Assembly: GCA_900466475.1 (NCBI GenBank)
Contig: UBMI01000007.1
Span: 142,569 to 206,568 of the forward strand
DNA from: Hyphomicrobiales bacterium
GTDB taxonomy: Bacteria; Pseudomonadota; Alphaproteobacteria; Rhizobiales; Rhizobiaceae
DNA length: 64,000 nucleotides
Reading direction: 5' to 3'
In this document: positions 1 to 8,719 of the stretch, piece after piece
How positions within the stretch are numbered: position 1 is the first letter of the stretch
Layout: the number at the start of each line of letters is the position of its first letter
Notes under the pieces: generated by a model
Databases searched by the model: none
Seen by the model: only the letters and a program-made list of their open reading frames with translations
Told to the model about the DNA's origin: nothing
Translations under genes and position numbers: made by a program

Positions 1-18
1 ACAGAAGGAGGGAGAGAC

Positions 19-861
19 ATGGACGAGAATTACGAGCCGCAACTCGCCGATGGCGAGGAGCCCCGCACCGGCAAGGGCAAGAAGAAAAAGAAGTCATGGG
101 ATTACGAGAAGGAGATCAGCCGCCTGCAGGTGGAATTGGCCCATCTGCAAGCCTGGGTCAAAAAATCCGGCGCACGGATCGTCATCGTCTTCGAAGGACG
201 TGATGCTGCCGGCAAGGGCGGGATGATCAAGCGCATAACGGAAAGGGTCAGCCCGCGCGTCTTCCGGGTGATCGCCCTGCCCGCGCCGACCGACCGCGAG
301 AAATCGCAGATCTACATGCAGCGCTACATCGCCCATCTGCCAGCCGCCGGCGAAATCGTGATCTTCGATCGCAGTTGGTATAACCGTGCCGGAGTCGATC
401 GGGTCATGGGCTTCGCCAGCGACAAGAAGGCGCAGCGCTTCCTTGAGCTCGCACCGCGTTTCGAGGCCGCCATCGTCGAAAGCGGCGTCATCCTGCTCAA
501 ATATTTCCTGACGGTCAGCGAAGAAGAGCAGGAACGGCGTTTCAGACGCCGGATCGACGATCCTCTGCGGCAATGGAAACTCAGCCCCATGGATGTCGAA
601 TCCTACCAACGCTGGTGGGACTATACGCGCGTCTATGACGAGATGCTGCGGATGACCGACAGCAATCACGCGCCGTGGTGGATCGTGCCTTCGGATGACA
701 AGAAGCGGGCGCGGGTCAACTGCATCTCGCACATTCTGCAATCGATCCCTTATGAGCGTGTGAAATTCGAGGCGCCGGATCTTGGGAAGCGCCAGAAGCG
801 CCCGTCGGCCTATGTCGAGGATCGCGCAATCCGGCATGTGGTGCCCGACACGACGTCATGA
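19..861 (+). CDS. ppk2: Polyphosphate kinase 2 (PPK2)
   Basis: A cytoplasmic enzyme that moves phosphate between polyphosphate and a nucleoside diphosphate; the single-domain length (280 aa) fits class I PPK2. A basic, Lys-rich N-terminus (residues 18-27) precedes the P-loop GRDAAGKGG (Walker A, about residues 60-68). The Walker B/lid region FDRSWYNRAGVDRVMGF follows at about 115-131, and the Arg-rich lid ERRFRRRIDDPLRQWK at about 173-188. The start is well supported: AGGAGG lies 8-13 bases before the ATG. The next gene follows 18 bp later on the same strand, so co-transcription is possible. Whether it favours ATP or GTP synthesis cannot be read from sequence. It borders the arginine deiminase/decarboxylase island, which would fit an energy-stress role, but that is inference. 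Confidence 0.95.
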   Translation: MDENYEPQLADGEEPRTGKGKKKKKSWDYEKEISRLQVELAHLQAWVKKSGARIVIVFEGRDAAGKGGMIKRITERVSPRVFRVIALPAPTDREKSQIYMQRYIAHLPAAGEIVIFDRSWYNRAGVDRVMGFASDKKAQRFLELAPRFEAAIVESGVILLKYFLTVSEEEQERRFRRRIDDPLRQWKLSPMDVESYQRWWDYTRVYDEMLRMTDSNHAPWWIVPSDDKKRARVNCISHILQSIPYERVKFEAPDLGKRQKRPSAYVEDRAIRHVVPDTTS

Positions 862-879
862 CGATGGGTCCGGCTCGAC

Positions 880-2052
880 ATGCCGGGGATGGATGTAGCC
901 ATGGAGCAGGTCAATGATACGGCCCCGCAACCGAGCGGTGCGGGGCAATTTTCGATCGAGGCGCGCGTCAGCGATCTCGTTCGATTGGGCATTATAGGGC
1001 TTTTTGCCTATTGGACACTGGAGCTTATCGCTCCTTTCGCGCTGATCGTCATCTGGTCGGCTATCCTTGCCGTGGCGCTGTTTCCGATGTTCGATGCACT
1101 CTCGCGGCTGATCGGCAACAGGCCGGTGATCGCGTCGATCGTCATCGTCGTCAGTTGCCTCGTCCTGATCATTGCCCCGCTTGCCCTCGTCGCCGTCAAT
1201 TTCGCCGACACTGTGCAGGCGTTGATCGGCAAGTTGCGGACGGAAGACTTCACCTTGCCTGCCGCCCCGGCTGCCATCAAGGAATGGCCTGTCATCGGCG
1301 AGCGCATCTATAATACATGGAACCAGATTGCCGGCGACCTGGCTTCTACCATCATCAAGTTTCAAGCGCCTATCCGCGAAGTGATGGGCGTCATCGTGGC
1401 AAAGCTCGCTTCGGTCGGCGGCGGTGTCTTGAGTTTCGTTGCCTCGATCCTGCTTTCCGGCCTGTTTCTAACGCGGGCCACGCCACTTGCTGCGGCAGTG
1501 CAGCTGCTGGCAAACCGGATCGGCGGCGAAAAAGGCGTCGGCTTTGCCCGGCTTGCCGGAAGTACGGTGCGGAATGTCTCGCGCGGGGTCATTGGCGTCG
1601 CCTTCCTGCAGACGCTGCTTTGCGGTTTATGCTTTGCCTTTTTCGACATCCCCGCACGCGGTGCGCTGACCTTTGCCGTCTTCATGCTCTGCGTGATGCA
1701 ATTGGGTCCTGGGCTGGTGCTTCTGCCCATGATCGTTTGGGCCTGGTTTTCCTGGTCCTATGGCACCGCACTTATCTTTACCTGCCTGGCGATACCGATC
1801 ACGGTGGTCGACAATGTCCTGAAGCCCATATTGATGTCGCGCGGTCTCTCGACCCCGATGCTCGTGATCCTGATCGGGGTCATCGGCGGTACGCTATCAC
1901 ACGGGCTTCTCGGGTTGTTCCTGGGGCCTGTAGTCCTCAGCGTCTTTTACGAATTGCTGCGAGCCTGGGCCTGGCCAGCGGCAGCGTCAACCGGATCCGA
2001 CCACGAACTCGCTGCCGGCTTCGACGGACAGGTTCAGCGGTCGGTGCAGTAG
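880..2052 (+). CDS. AI-2E family transporter (PerM/YdiK-like membrane protein)
   Basis: An integral membrane protein of 390 aa with about eight hydrophobic segments. These are paired near the N-terminus (about residues 35-75), in the middle (about 180-200) and in a C-terminal group rich in Gly, Leu and Ile (about 235-355). This is the layout of the AI-2E/PerM family. Members are proposed exporters or Na+/H+ antiporters, so the substrate is open. The C-terminal motif GLLGLFLGPVVLSVFYELL is typical. Codons 880, 889 and 901 are in-frame ATGs without a decisive ribosome-binding site, so the true N-terminus may be up to 7 residues shorter. Its last 19 bases overlap the end of the convergent small gene. 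Confidence 0.88.
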   Translation: MPGMDVAMEQVNDTAPQPSGAGQFSIEARVSDLVRLGIIGLFAYWTLELIAPFALIVIWSAILAVALFPMFDALSRLIGNRPVIASIVIVVSCLVLIIAPLALVAVNFADTVQALIGKLRTEDFTLPAAPAAIKEWPVIGERIYNTWNQIAGDLASTIIKFQAPIREVMGVIVAKLASVGGGVLSFVASILLSGLFLTRATPLAAAVQLLANRIGGEKGVGFARLAGSTVRNVSRGVIGVAFLQTLLCGLCFAFFDIPARGALTFAVFMLCVMQLGPGLVLLPMIVWAWFSWSYGTALIFTCLAIPITVVDNVLKPILMSRGLSTPMLVILIGVIGGTLSHGLLGLFLGPVVLSVFYELLRAWAWPAAASTGSDHELAAGFDGQVQRSVQ

Positions 2053-2240
2053 ACGAGAACCTCCTGCTCTATTTCAAGGCAGAGCTGCTCATATTCCGTA
2101 ATCAGCCTGTCTTCACGCGGGCGCTGATTGCGGAACCGATCCAGTGCATCGACGGCAAGATCGTAGGCTTCAAACATTTCACCAAGTGTCTCGCTGGCGA
2201 TGCCAGAAAGACGATGACGAATATCAGGCAGTCGGAGCAT
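2034..2240 (-). CDS. Small conserved-looking hypothetical protein
   Basis: A 68-residue soluble, acidic, helix-prone protein: MLRLPDIRHRLSG at the N-terminus and EYEQLCLEIEQEVLVY near the C-terminus. I do not recognise a family. The ATG at 2240 has AAGGA five bases upstream. An alternative in-frame ATG at 2270 (GGAG upstream) would add ten basic residues (SRERGRRK). Its end overlaps the convergent AI-2E gene by 19 bp. Low-complexity shadow coding is possible, but the clear ribosome-binding sites favour a real gene. Confidence 0.5.
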   Translation of the reverse strand: MLRLPDIRHRLSGIASETLGEMFEAYDLAVDALDRFRNQRPREDRLITEYEQLCLEIEQEVLVYCTDR

Positions 2241-2285
2241 CAATTTCCTTCGTCCACGCTCTCGGCTCATAAGGCAGCTCCGTAT

Positions 2286-2336
2286 ATTTGCGCACCCCGC
2301 AAATCGTACGAACTCAGGGGAACGCCGGCCGTTCCC
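2286..2336. repeat. Two perfect inverted repeats in the 2241-2436 intergenic region
   Basis: ATTTGCG at 2286-2292 pairs with CGCAAAT at 2298-2304 over a 5-base loop. GGGAACG at 2318-2324 pairs with CGTTCCC at 2330-2336, also over 5 bases. Neither is followed by a T-run on either strand, so operators are as plausible as terminators. They lie upstream of the small minus-strand gene and about 100 bp beyond the stop of the K+ channel gene. Confidence 0.45.
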
Positions 2337-2436
2337 GATTGGTTACCGAAAATTTATTCGTAAGAATGGTTCCGTTGGATCACATTACAAGAGAACGAAT
2401 TGCGCTCTGCACAGTGCGGCGTAAACGAAGAGGGCA

Positions 2437-2781
2437 TCAGGGCTCCCAATCGTCAGCGTTCAAGGCCTTTACAGTGACTGCGGCGACAATGCCGGTCAGC
2501 ACAATTCCTGCGAAGCCGATGACCAACGACAATATCCGCGCCGAAACATGTTTGGGAGTAAAATCGCCGTAGCCGATGGTCAGACCCGTCACGAACGTGA
2601 AATAGAGAGCCTCATCGAGGCGCCAGTCTTCGATGCGCCAGATTGCAAGCCCGCATCCGATCATCACAAGGACCACCCCCGATACGATTGGCCAGATCAC
2701 GCGAAGCTGCCTTACCAGTGTGGTGAAGAACAGACGCCGCATTTGTCGATGGGTCAATTCACGACCAGGTTTCATTGGCAT
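2437..2781 (-). CDS. Two-TM potassium channel (Ion_trans_2 family)
   Basis: A 114-aa inner-membrane protein with a TM helix at about residues 29-49, a pore loop carrying the selectivity filter TIGYGDF (about 68-74) and a second TM helix at about 82-106. This is the minimal KcsA-like fold, expected to form a tetrameric K+-selective pore. No RCK or cyclic-nucleotide domain is attached. GGAGG lies 3 bases before ATG 2781 and 9 before a second ATG at 2775, so the start may be two codons later. It begins 21 bp after the Ca2+/H+ exchanger and is the last gene of the decarboxylase run, suggesting charge compensation during ion or polyamine exchange (inference). Confidence 0.88.
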   Translation of the reverse strand: MPMKPGRELTHRQMRRLFFTTLVRQLRVIWPIVSGVVLVMIGCGLAIWRIEDWRLDEALYFTFVTGLTIGYGDFTPKHVSARILSLVIGFAGIVLTGIVAAVTVKALNADDWEP

Positions 2782-2802
2782 ATTTGCCTCCGCCGGCCCG
2801 CA

Positions 2803-3900
2803 TCACGATGTCTGATCGGGCAGAACATAAAGCGTCATGGCAAAGATCATGTAGACCATCAGCACCAGCATGCCGATGAACCATGCCGAACGCCCGCTAT
2901 TGGTGACGAACATTGCCGTGATCGTGGCCAAGAAAACCATGACCACGACGCCGGGCGCAAATTGCAGATCCATCGGTGTCGGACCGATCAGATAGCTCAA
3001 GAGGACCAGCACGGGCGCGACGAAGAGCGCGATCTGCGACGCGCTTCCAAGTGCAATGCCCACACTCAGGTCGAGCCGGTTCTTGCGTGCACCGGAAAAG
3101 GCCGAAGCCATTTCGGCAGCACCGCCGACCAGCGCAACGACGATGAAGCCGACAAAGGCTTGCGTCATCCCGAAAACCTTGGCGGCCTCCTGCACTGATT
3201 CGACGAAGATCTCGCTGACGAGCGCGACCAGCACTGTGACACCGGCAAGCGTGGCCAGGGCCATGCCGATCGGCCACGGCGGCTCTTCGGCGTCATGGGC
3301 TTGCTCGGCTGCGGCAAAAGCTTCGCGATGAGTTTTGAGCGTGAACAACAGGCCCAGCCCGTATCCGACAATGAGCAGGATCGCCAGGCCCAAGCTGAGC
3401 TTCTGGATGACGGCCGTCGCCGACGCCGAATCCATCGAAGCAACCGCCGACGGCATCAGCAGTCCGATCGTGGCAAGGAAGAGCAGGCCCGACTGAACGC
3501 GGGCATTGGCGCGGTTGAACTCCTGCGTGTGGTGTTTGAGGCCGCCGAGCAAAAAGGAGGCCCCCAGCATGAACAGGGTGTTCGCGACGATCGCACCGGC
3601 GACGGATGATTTTACGAGCGTATATTGCCCGGCGCGAAGGGCCGCCAGCGCAATGACCAACTCCGTCAGGTTTCCAAGCGTCGCGTTGAGCAACCCGCCG
3701 GCAGCATCGCCCGTCTTTGCCGCTACGGATTCAGTCGCGTGACTGAGGAGACCCGCGAGCGGTATCACCGCAAACACAGAGAGGATGAACAGCAGCGTGT
3801 GCGCCTCGGGGGCAACGCTCGCAGCGACAAAGACGACCGGCACTGCGACGAGCAGCCACAGCATCGGGTTGTGACGAATTTCTTTCCAAATGAGGCTCAC
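2803..3900 (-). CDS. cax: Calcium/proton exchanger (CaCA family, Cax/ChaA-like)
   Basis: An antiporter of about 365 aa exporting Ca2+ (or Na+/K+) against H+. Two homologous halves each carry the CaCA alpha-repeat: GNLTELVIALAAL in the first half and GGAAEMASAFSGA in the second, with the expected acidic residues. About eleven hydrophobic helices are joined by a central acidic, His-containing loop (HDAEEPPW). I place the start at GTG 3900 (protein begins VSLIWKEIRHN), where the family N-terminus begins. A longer frame to 3999 would add 33 poorly hydrophobic, Ser/Cys-rich residues. It follows the binding-protein gene after 132 bp holding a hairpin, and precedes the K+ channel by 21 bp. Confidence 0.9.
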   Translation of the reverse strand: MSLIWKEIRHNPMLWLLVAVPVVFVAASVAPEAHTLLFILSVFAVIPLAGLLSHATESVAAKTGDAAGGLLNATLGNLTELVIALAALRAGQYTLVKSSVAGAIVANTLFMLGASFLLGGLKHHTQEFNRANARVQSGLLFLATIGLLMPSAVASMDSASATAVIQKLSLGLAILLIVGYGLGLLFTLKTHREAFAAAEQAHDAEEPPWPIGMALATLAGVTVLVALVSEIFVESVQEAAKVFGMTQAFVGFIVVALVGGAAEMASAFSGARKNRLDLSVGIALGSASQIALFVAPVLVLLSYLIGPTPMDLQFAPGVVVMVFLATITAMFVTNSGRSAWFIGMLVLMVYMIFAMTLYVLPDQTS

Positions 3901-3960
3901 CCCACCACTCCCATCCGTTTCGCTGCATCCATATTTCTTGCTGCGGCATGCAGACGGGTT

Positions 3961-3978
3961 GCAGGTCGACGGACCTGC
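3961..3978 (-). terminator. Hairpin between the binding-protein gene and cax
   Basis: GCAGGTC at 3961-3967 pairs perfectly with GACCTGC at 3972-3978 over a 4-base loop. On the minus strand it lies between the stop of the binding protein and the start of cax. No T-run follows, so it more likely stabilises the upstream 3' end or weakly attenuates transcription than terminates it fully. Confidence 0.4.
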
Positions 3979-4032
3979 TCCGGAGCGTGCCGCCTTCATT
4001 TTCGACGGCCGTATTTCCCACCGATCGCGGTG

Positions 4033-4959
4033 TTATTCCGGCAGCGCCGTCTGCTGGAAGAATGTCACCGTTGCTTCATCCGGTGGCCCGAACCAGGTGG
4101 TGAAGAAGGTTCGGAAATCCTGCGCCGCATAGGTCTGGCTCAAGGCACGATCAACAGCGAGACGGAAGTCCTCGTCGCCGCGTGCCAATTCGAGACCGAG
4201 CGGCTCGTAGGTGAAATGGCGCTGCAGGACGATGAGATTGCCGGAATTGTCGCTGCGGGCGGCAGCATCCATGAGGACCGGCATATCACCGAAGAGCACC
4301 GCCGAACTGCCGTCCAGCACACGTTCGATACCCTGCTGATAGTTGTTGACGGGCGTTGCGGTCGCCGCGAGCTGGAAGGTCTTGATCCTGTCGGTCAGCC
4401 AGCTTTCACTTGTTGTGCCGGCGATCGAAGAGAATGTCTTGTGTTCCAGGATCGTGCGGGCCGGCGAACCGCGCCAGACGGGTCGGCTTGTCGGTTCGCC
4501 ATATTGCAGCACCTCCCGGAGCGCCAGCGGAGAACTGGTGCTGAGCAATGCGCCGGTGCCGCTCGGGAAGATCGGGATCGAGAACGAGACAAGTTTGCGG
4601 CGCGTCAAGGTCACCGGCTCCGCACCGCAGACAAGATCGGCTGCACCGCTCTCGATCGCCGTGGTCTTGGCATCGCCGGACAGGGGAACCCATTCGACAT
4701 CGAGCTTCGACAGGTTCAGCTGTGCTCTCAGACTGTCGGCAATCTTGTTGCAAAGAGCGACGGCATAACCATCCGGCCTGCCCTGCTCCGAATTGAAGGA
4801 AAAGGGCCTGGCATCCGGATCGTAGCCGAGCTTGAGCGCGGTGCTCGTCTTGACGCGATCGAGCGTCTGGGCTTGCGCGGGCGCGATGAGCGCCGATGCC
4901 GCCATTGTAGCGAGGACGGAGGCGGCGATCACCGCCCGGCGACCATTTCTCTTTGACAT
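4033..4959 (-). CDS. Orphan amino acid-type periplasmic binding protein (SBP family 3)
   Basis: A 308-aa secreted protein. The N-terminus MSKRNGRRAVIAASVLATMA is a signal peptide with a basic n-region and probable cleavage after APAQA (about residue 30). The mature part follows the family 3 pattern: LKLGYDPDARPFSF, DGYAVALCNKIADSL, then VEWVPLSGDAKTTAIESGAADLVCG and a C-terminal LSQTYA. Such proteins bind polar amino acids for ABC import or as sensor partners. No permease or ATPase accompanies it. It sits 17 bp after the potE-like gene and shares its operon, so arginine or ornithine is a reasonable ligand guess. GGGAGG before ATG 4959 supports the start. Confidence 0.88.
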   Translation of the reverse strand: MSKRNGRRAVIAASVLATMAASALIAPAQAQTLDRVKTSTALKLGYDPDARPFSFNSEQGRPDGYAVALCNKIADSLRAQLNLSKLDVEWVPLSGDAKTTAIESGAADLVCGAEPVTLTRRKLVSFSIPIFPSGTGALLSTSSPLALREVLQYGEPTSRPVWRGSPARTILEHKTFSSIAGTTSESWLTDRIKTFQLAATATPVNNYQQGIERVLDGSSAVLFGDMPVLMDAAARSDNSGNLIVLQRHFTYEPLGLELARGDEDFRLAVDRALSQTYAAQDFRTFFTTWFGPPDEATVTFFQQTALPE

Positions 4960-4976
4960 GATTGGTCCTCCCTCTG

Positions 4977-6335
4977 TTATTCGGCCGGAGCCCGGTTCAC
5001 GCCGCCGGAAAAGCGCGGGGCGATCAGGCCGTAGATGATGAAACCGATGCCTGTGACGATCATGCCGCCGAGCACTGCATCCTTGCCGGAGGCGTAGATG
5101 GCGAAGACGCTATAGGCCATGCCGATAAGCGCGATCGTGGCATTCAGCTTGTATTTCGCCGGCGGCACGCGAGCGGCCTTCATCATGACGAACAGCGCAG
5201 ACAGCGAGATGATGTAAGGCAGCACATTGGTGACGACAGCGAGATTGACCAGCGCGGAGAACTGTTCGCTCAGAGTCGGCGATATGGTCATCAGGGCAAG
5301 GCAGGTCTGCACGATGCCGAGTATGATCATGCCCCGCACCGGTGCACCCATCTCGTTGACCCGCGAGAAAATGGACGGGAACATCCGCTCGTCGGCGGCG
5401 GTCTTCGCCGTCTGGGCAATCGTGAACTGCCAGCCGAGCAGCGAGCCGAGGCAGGCGAGCACGGCCAGCGCCATGATGATCGAACCAACAGTCGGGTTGA
5501 ACATGGTGGCGTAGGCGAGCGCGAACGGTCCGGTGGAGGTCGCGAGATCCGCATTCGGCACGATGCCCTGAATGACCGTCGTCGACAGGATGTAGATGAC
5601 GGCTGCACCGAGCGTCCCGAACATGCAGGCGAGTGGCACATCGCGCTTGGGATTTTCGACTGCATCGGAATTCTGTGCGGCCGATTCCATGCCGAGGAAG
5701 GCCCAGAGGGTCAACGAGATGCTCGATCCCATCCCTTGCGCAAGCGATAGTCCTTTCGGGTTCCAGGCGGCCGCGAACGTGCTGGAGCTGAACCACAGCC
5801 AGCCGATAATCGACAGCAATCCGACGGGAAGGATGACGCCCCAGACCGTGATCGACCCGATGCGGCCGGTGATGCGCGGTCCGCCGAAATTGGCGGCCGT
5901 GGTCAGCCACAGAAGGACGATCAGCGCCAGGCAGGTCATGATGGGGGTCGAGGTCAGAGCCGGAAAGAAGCCGGCGAGATAACCAACAGCCGAAATGCCG
6001 ATCGCCACGTTGCCGACGGCAAGCGACAGGAAATAGAGGAAGAACACCATGAAATAGCCGTCCTTCCCATAGGCATCTTCCGCATAGGCGGACATGCCGC
6101 CGGGGCGCTGGTTGAACAGCCCGGCCTGGGCAAAGCCATAGGCTATCGCCATCGAGCCGACGGCGGTCACGAGCCAGGATAGCAGCGAGATCGCACCGAC
6201 CTGGGCCATGTTGGCGGGAAGCATGATGATGCCCGAGCCCATCATGTTGACGGCGACGATGAAGGTGAGCTGCACAAGGTTCATCTTCTTCTTGACCGTG
6301 GTCTCGGCCGCGAGATGCATCGTGTTATCGGTCAT
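4977..6335 (-). CDS. potE: PotE-like ornithine/putrescine (basic amino acid/polyamine) antiporter
   Basis: A 452-aa APC-superfamily transporter with twelve predicted TM helices. The N-terminal helix carries MNLVQLTFIVAVNMMGSGII with the unwound GSGI substrate motif at about residues 32-36. RPGGMSAYAEDAYGK and LWAFLGMESAAQNSDAVENP are characteristic of the PotE/CadB/AdiC branch. Such antiporters exchange a basic amino acid for its decarboxylation product across the inner membrane, consuming a proton per cycle. It lies 20 bp after the second decarboxylase, which fixes the functional pairing. Ornithine/putrescine is the best guess from similarity and from ArcB making ornithine nearby; lysine/cadaverine or arginine/agmatine cannot be excluded. 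GGGAGG precedes the ATG. Confidence 0.9.
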   Translation of the reverse strand: MTDNTMHLAAETTVKKKMNLVQLTFIVAVNMMGSGIIMLPANMAQVGAISLLSWLVTAVGSMAIAYGFAQAGLFNQRPGGMSAYAEDAYGKDGYFMVFFLYFLSLAVGNVAIGISAVGYLAGFFPALTSTPIMTCLALIVLLWLTTAANFGGPRITGRIGSITVWGVILPVGLLSIIGWLWFSSSTFAAAWNPKGLSLAQGMGSSISLTLWAFLGMESAAQNSDAVENPKRDVPLACMFGTLGAAVIYILSTTVIQGIVPNADLATSTGPFALAYATMFNPTVGSIIMALAVLACLGSLLGWQFTIAQTAKTAADERMFPSIFSRVNEMGAPVRGMIILGIVQTCLALMTISPTLSEQFSALVNLAVVTNVLPYIISLSALFVMMKAARVPPAKYKLNATIALIGMAYSVFAIYASGKDAVLGGMIVTGIGFIIYGLIAPRFSGGVNRAPAE

Positions 6336-6355
6336 GACGAAATCCTCCCTACCCC

Positions 6356-8719
6356 CTACTCGCGCACGACATATGTGTGGAATTTGATCCGCCCATCCAT
6401 CCGCTCCTGGAACACGCCCTGGACCTCGTAGTTGAAGCCCGGGAAGCGATTGAAGGATTCCTCGAAGGCCAGGAAATAGTCCCGCATCGGCCGCGCCCGA
6501 TCGTCCCAGCGCTCGCCGGGCACGATCACGCCGATGCCGGGCGGATAGATCAGCGCCAGCGTCGCGGAGATCCGGCCGGCGGCTTCCGTCAGCGGTACGT
6601 AATCGACATTGTTGGCGACCAGCGCTTCATAGGCCTGCTTGGGCGCAATTGCGGGCTCCGGGAAGCTCTCGGAACGGAAGCACAGACGCTGAAGTTCCTT
6701 GACGCCGGCCTCGCGGTAGAAGGAATGCATCTCCCGGCAAACCTGGCGAACGGTATAGCCGGCATAGCGCTCGCGATTGGCCGCGTACACGGTCGGCAGC
6801 ACCTCCTGCAGCGGCGCGTCGCGGTCCCAGAGGTTCTTGAACTTGACGAGCTTGGCGACCAGCGTGTTCAGCTTGCTCTCGTCTTCGGCAGGCGTCAGCA
6901 GGAAAAGCAGGCTGTTCAGATCGCATTTTTCCGGCACGACCCGTTGCTCGCGCAGATAGTTGGCGACGACCGTCGCCGGGATGCCGAAGTCGCGATATTC
7001 GCCGGTCTTCCGGTCGATGCCCGGTGTCAGGATCGCAAGCTTGTTCGGGTCGACCATGGTGTAGCCGGGCGCATAGCCCGAATAACCGTGCCACTTCGCC
7101 TCGGGATCGAACCGCCAGCATTGCTGCTCGCGCTTCAGCACATCGGTCGGGATATCTTCCCATCTGGTATCGGCGAGATCGCCGGTGTGCTTCGAGCCCG
7201 AAACCGAAAGCCTGTCCGGCACGAAAGGATCGAAGAACCATTGTTCTTCGGGGCTTGCCGCCTTGCTCTCGTAGTGATTGACGAAGCCGCGCAGCTTCTT
7301 GCGCACCTCGATGCCGAGTTCGATGCAGCGGTCCCACAGCATCTCGCCGGCCTTGCCCTCATGGACCTTGGCGTTGACATCGAGCGAGGCGAAAAGCGGA
7401 TAGAAGGGTGAGGTCGAGACATGCATGAGCAGCGATTCATTGAAGCGCTTGTGTTCGACGAAGCGGCGCTGGCCGCTGATATGTTCGTCCCGCTTGTGGA
7501 TCTGTGACGCCTGCGAGAAGCCTGCGCCCTGCTTGTGGACCGACTGGGTGGAAAATAGACCCGGCATGTCGGCACCGAGGTCCTTGAGGCGCATCGGGCT
7601 ATGGCCATCAAAGAGCGGATGGAAGGCGTTATAGCCAATCCAGGCTTCGTCCCAGAGCACGTAATCGCAGAGATGGCCGATCTTCTCCATGACCTGCTGG
7701 ACATTATAGATCGTGCCGTCATAGGTCGCGAGCTGGATGCAGGCGAGACGGAAAGGCCTCTCGGCTTTTGCTCGGCTCTTATCGGTGACCAGCGGGTGTT
7801 CCTCTATCTTTTGCCGCAGCCAGGCCTCGTCCCATGCCGCCCAGTCGACAGCGCCGATCATGCCGAAGGAATTGCGGGCGGTCGGCAGATAGATCGGAAT
7901 GGCGCCGGCCTGCACGAGAGCGCCCTGATGCAGGGATTTGTGATTGTTGCGGTCGAAGAGCACGAGATCGCCGCTCCGCAGCACCGCATTGGCGACCACC
8001 TTGTTGGAGGTGCTCGTGCCGTTGAGAATGAAATAAGTGCGGTCCGCGCCGAAGATGCGCGCCGCCTGTTTCTGGGCTTCGACGGCCGGGCCTTCGTGAA
8101 TCAGGAGGTCGCCGAGATCGACATCGGCATTGCAGAGGTCGTTGCGGAAAATGCTCTCGCCGAAATATTTGAAGAAAAGCTGCCCGGCCGGCGATTTCCG
8201 ATAGAACTGGCCGCCCTGATGCCCCGGGCAATCGAAGGCGATATTGGCCTCGCCGTCATAGGCCATCATGCCGCCGAAGAAGGGCGGCAGCAGCGACTTG
8301 CCGTAATTGACCGCGCTGGAGACGATCTGCTTAGCATAGAAGGTCGGTGTCTGCTGGCCGAGATAGACGAAACCATCCACCTCGCCGGCCATTTCCACGA
8401 CATCCATGTCGGCAATCGTCAGCGTATCGGCCATCGCCCAGATCGGTGTGCGAAAACCGATCTCCCTGACGGAACGAAGGAAGCTGCGCGCCGCCGGCAG
8501 CTTGCCGCCCTCGACCGAGCCGATATAGGCGCCGACATCAGCATCCTCGGAGACATCGGCGGAATAGTCGTCGCGCAACTCCACCTCGAATCCGTCAGCG
8601 GTGATCTGCGACACCAGCGCCTGTGCCTGAGAATTGTCGCGGTCGATGATCGCCACGATCTTCAGCATCTTGTGGAAGGGTATGGCGACCGTCGGAGACT
8701 TCACATCACGCGGGATCAT
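6356..8719 (-). CDS. PLP-dependent Orn/Lys/Arg decarboxylase, second copy
   Basis: A protein of about 787 aa of the fold-type I group III decarboxylases (SpeC/CadA/AdiA family). It has an N-terminal receiver-like wing domain (IVAIIDRDNSQAQALVSQI, about residues 20-140). The large PLP domain contains DCPGHQGGQFYRKSP, the STSNK contact region, DEAWIGYNAFHPLF and the PLP lysine in STQSVHKQGAGFSQ. A C-terminal domain ends in IYPPGIGVIVPGER. The start is ATG 8719, which overlaps the TGA of the upstream paralogue (ATGA), implying translational coupling. A longer frame adds eight residues only. Substrate cannot be assigned. It differs strongly from the upstream copy, so the two may use different amino acids. 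Confidence 0.9.
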   Translation of the reverse strand: MIPRDVKSPTVAIPFHKMLKIVAIIDRDNSQAQALVSQITADGFEVELRDDYSADVSEDADVGAYIGSVEGGKLPAARSFLRSVREIGFRTPIWAMADTLTIADMDVVEMAGEVDGFVYLGQQTPTFYAKQIVSSAVNYGKSLLPPFFGGMMAYDGEANIAFDCPGHQGGQFYRKSPAGQLFFKYFGESIFRNDLCNADVDLGDLLIHEGPAVEAQKQAARIFGADRTYFILNGTSTSNKVVANAVLRSGDLVLFDRNNHKSLHQGALVQAGAIPIYLPTARNSFGMIGAVDWAAWDEAWLRQKIEEHPLVTDKSRAKAERPFRLACIQLATYDGTIYNVQQVMEKIGHLCDYVLWDEAWIGYNAFHPLFDGHSPMRLKDLGADMPGLFSTQSVHKQGAGFSQASQIHKRDEHISGQRRFVEHKRFNESLLMHVSTSPFYPLFASLDVNAKVHEGKAGEMLWDRCIELGIEVRKKLRGFVNHYESKAASPEEQWFFDPFVPDRLSVSGSKHTGDLADTRWEDIPTDVLKREQQCWRFDPEAKWHGYSGYAPGYTMVDPNKLAILTPGIDRKTGEYRDFGIPATVVANYLREQRVVPEKCDLNSLLFLLTPAEDESKLNTLVAKLVKFKNLWDRDAPLQEVLPTVYAANRERYAGYTVRQVCREMHSFYREAGVKELQRLCFRSESFPEPAIAPKQAYEALVANNVDYVPLTEAAGRISATLALIYPPGIGVIVPGERWDDRARPMRDYFLAFEESFNRFPGFNYEVQGVFQERMDGRIKFHTYVVRE

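Noticed and set aside
5110..5910. Long antisense frames inside potE, the decarboxylases and the arc genes
   Set aside because: These are Arg/His/Asp-rich mirror frames typical of high-GC coding DNA and lack ribosome-binding sites.
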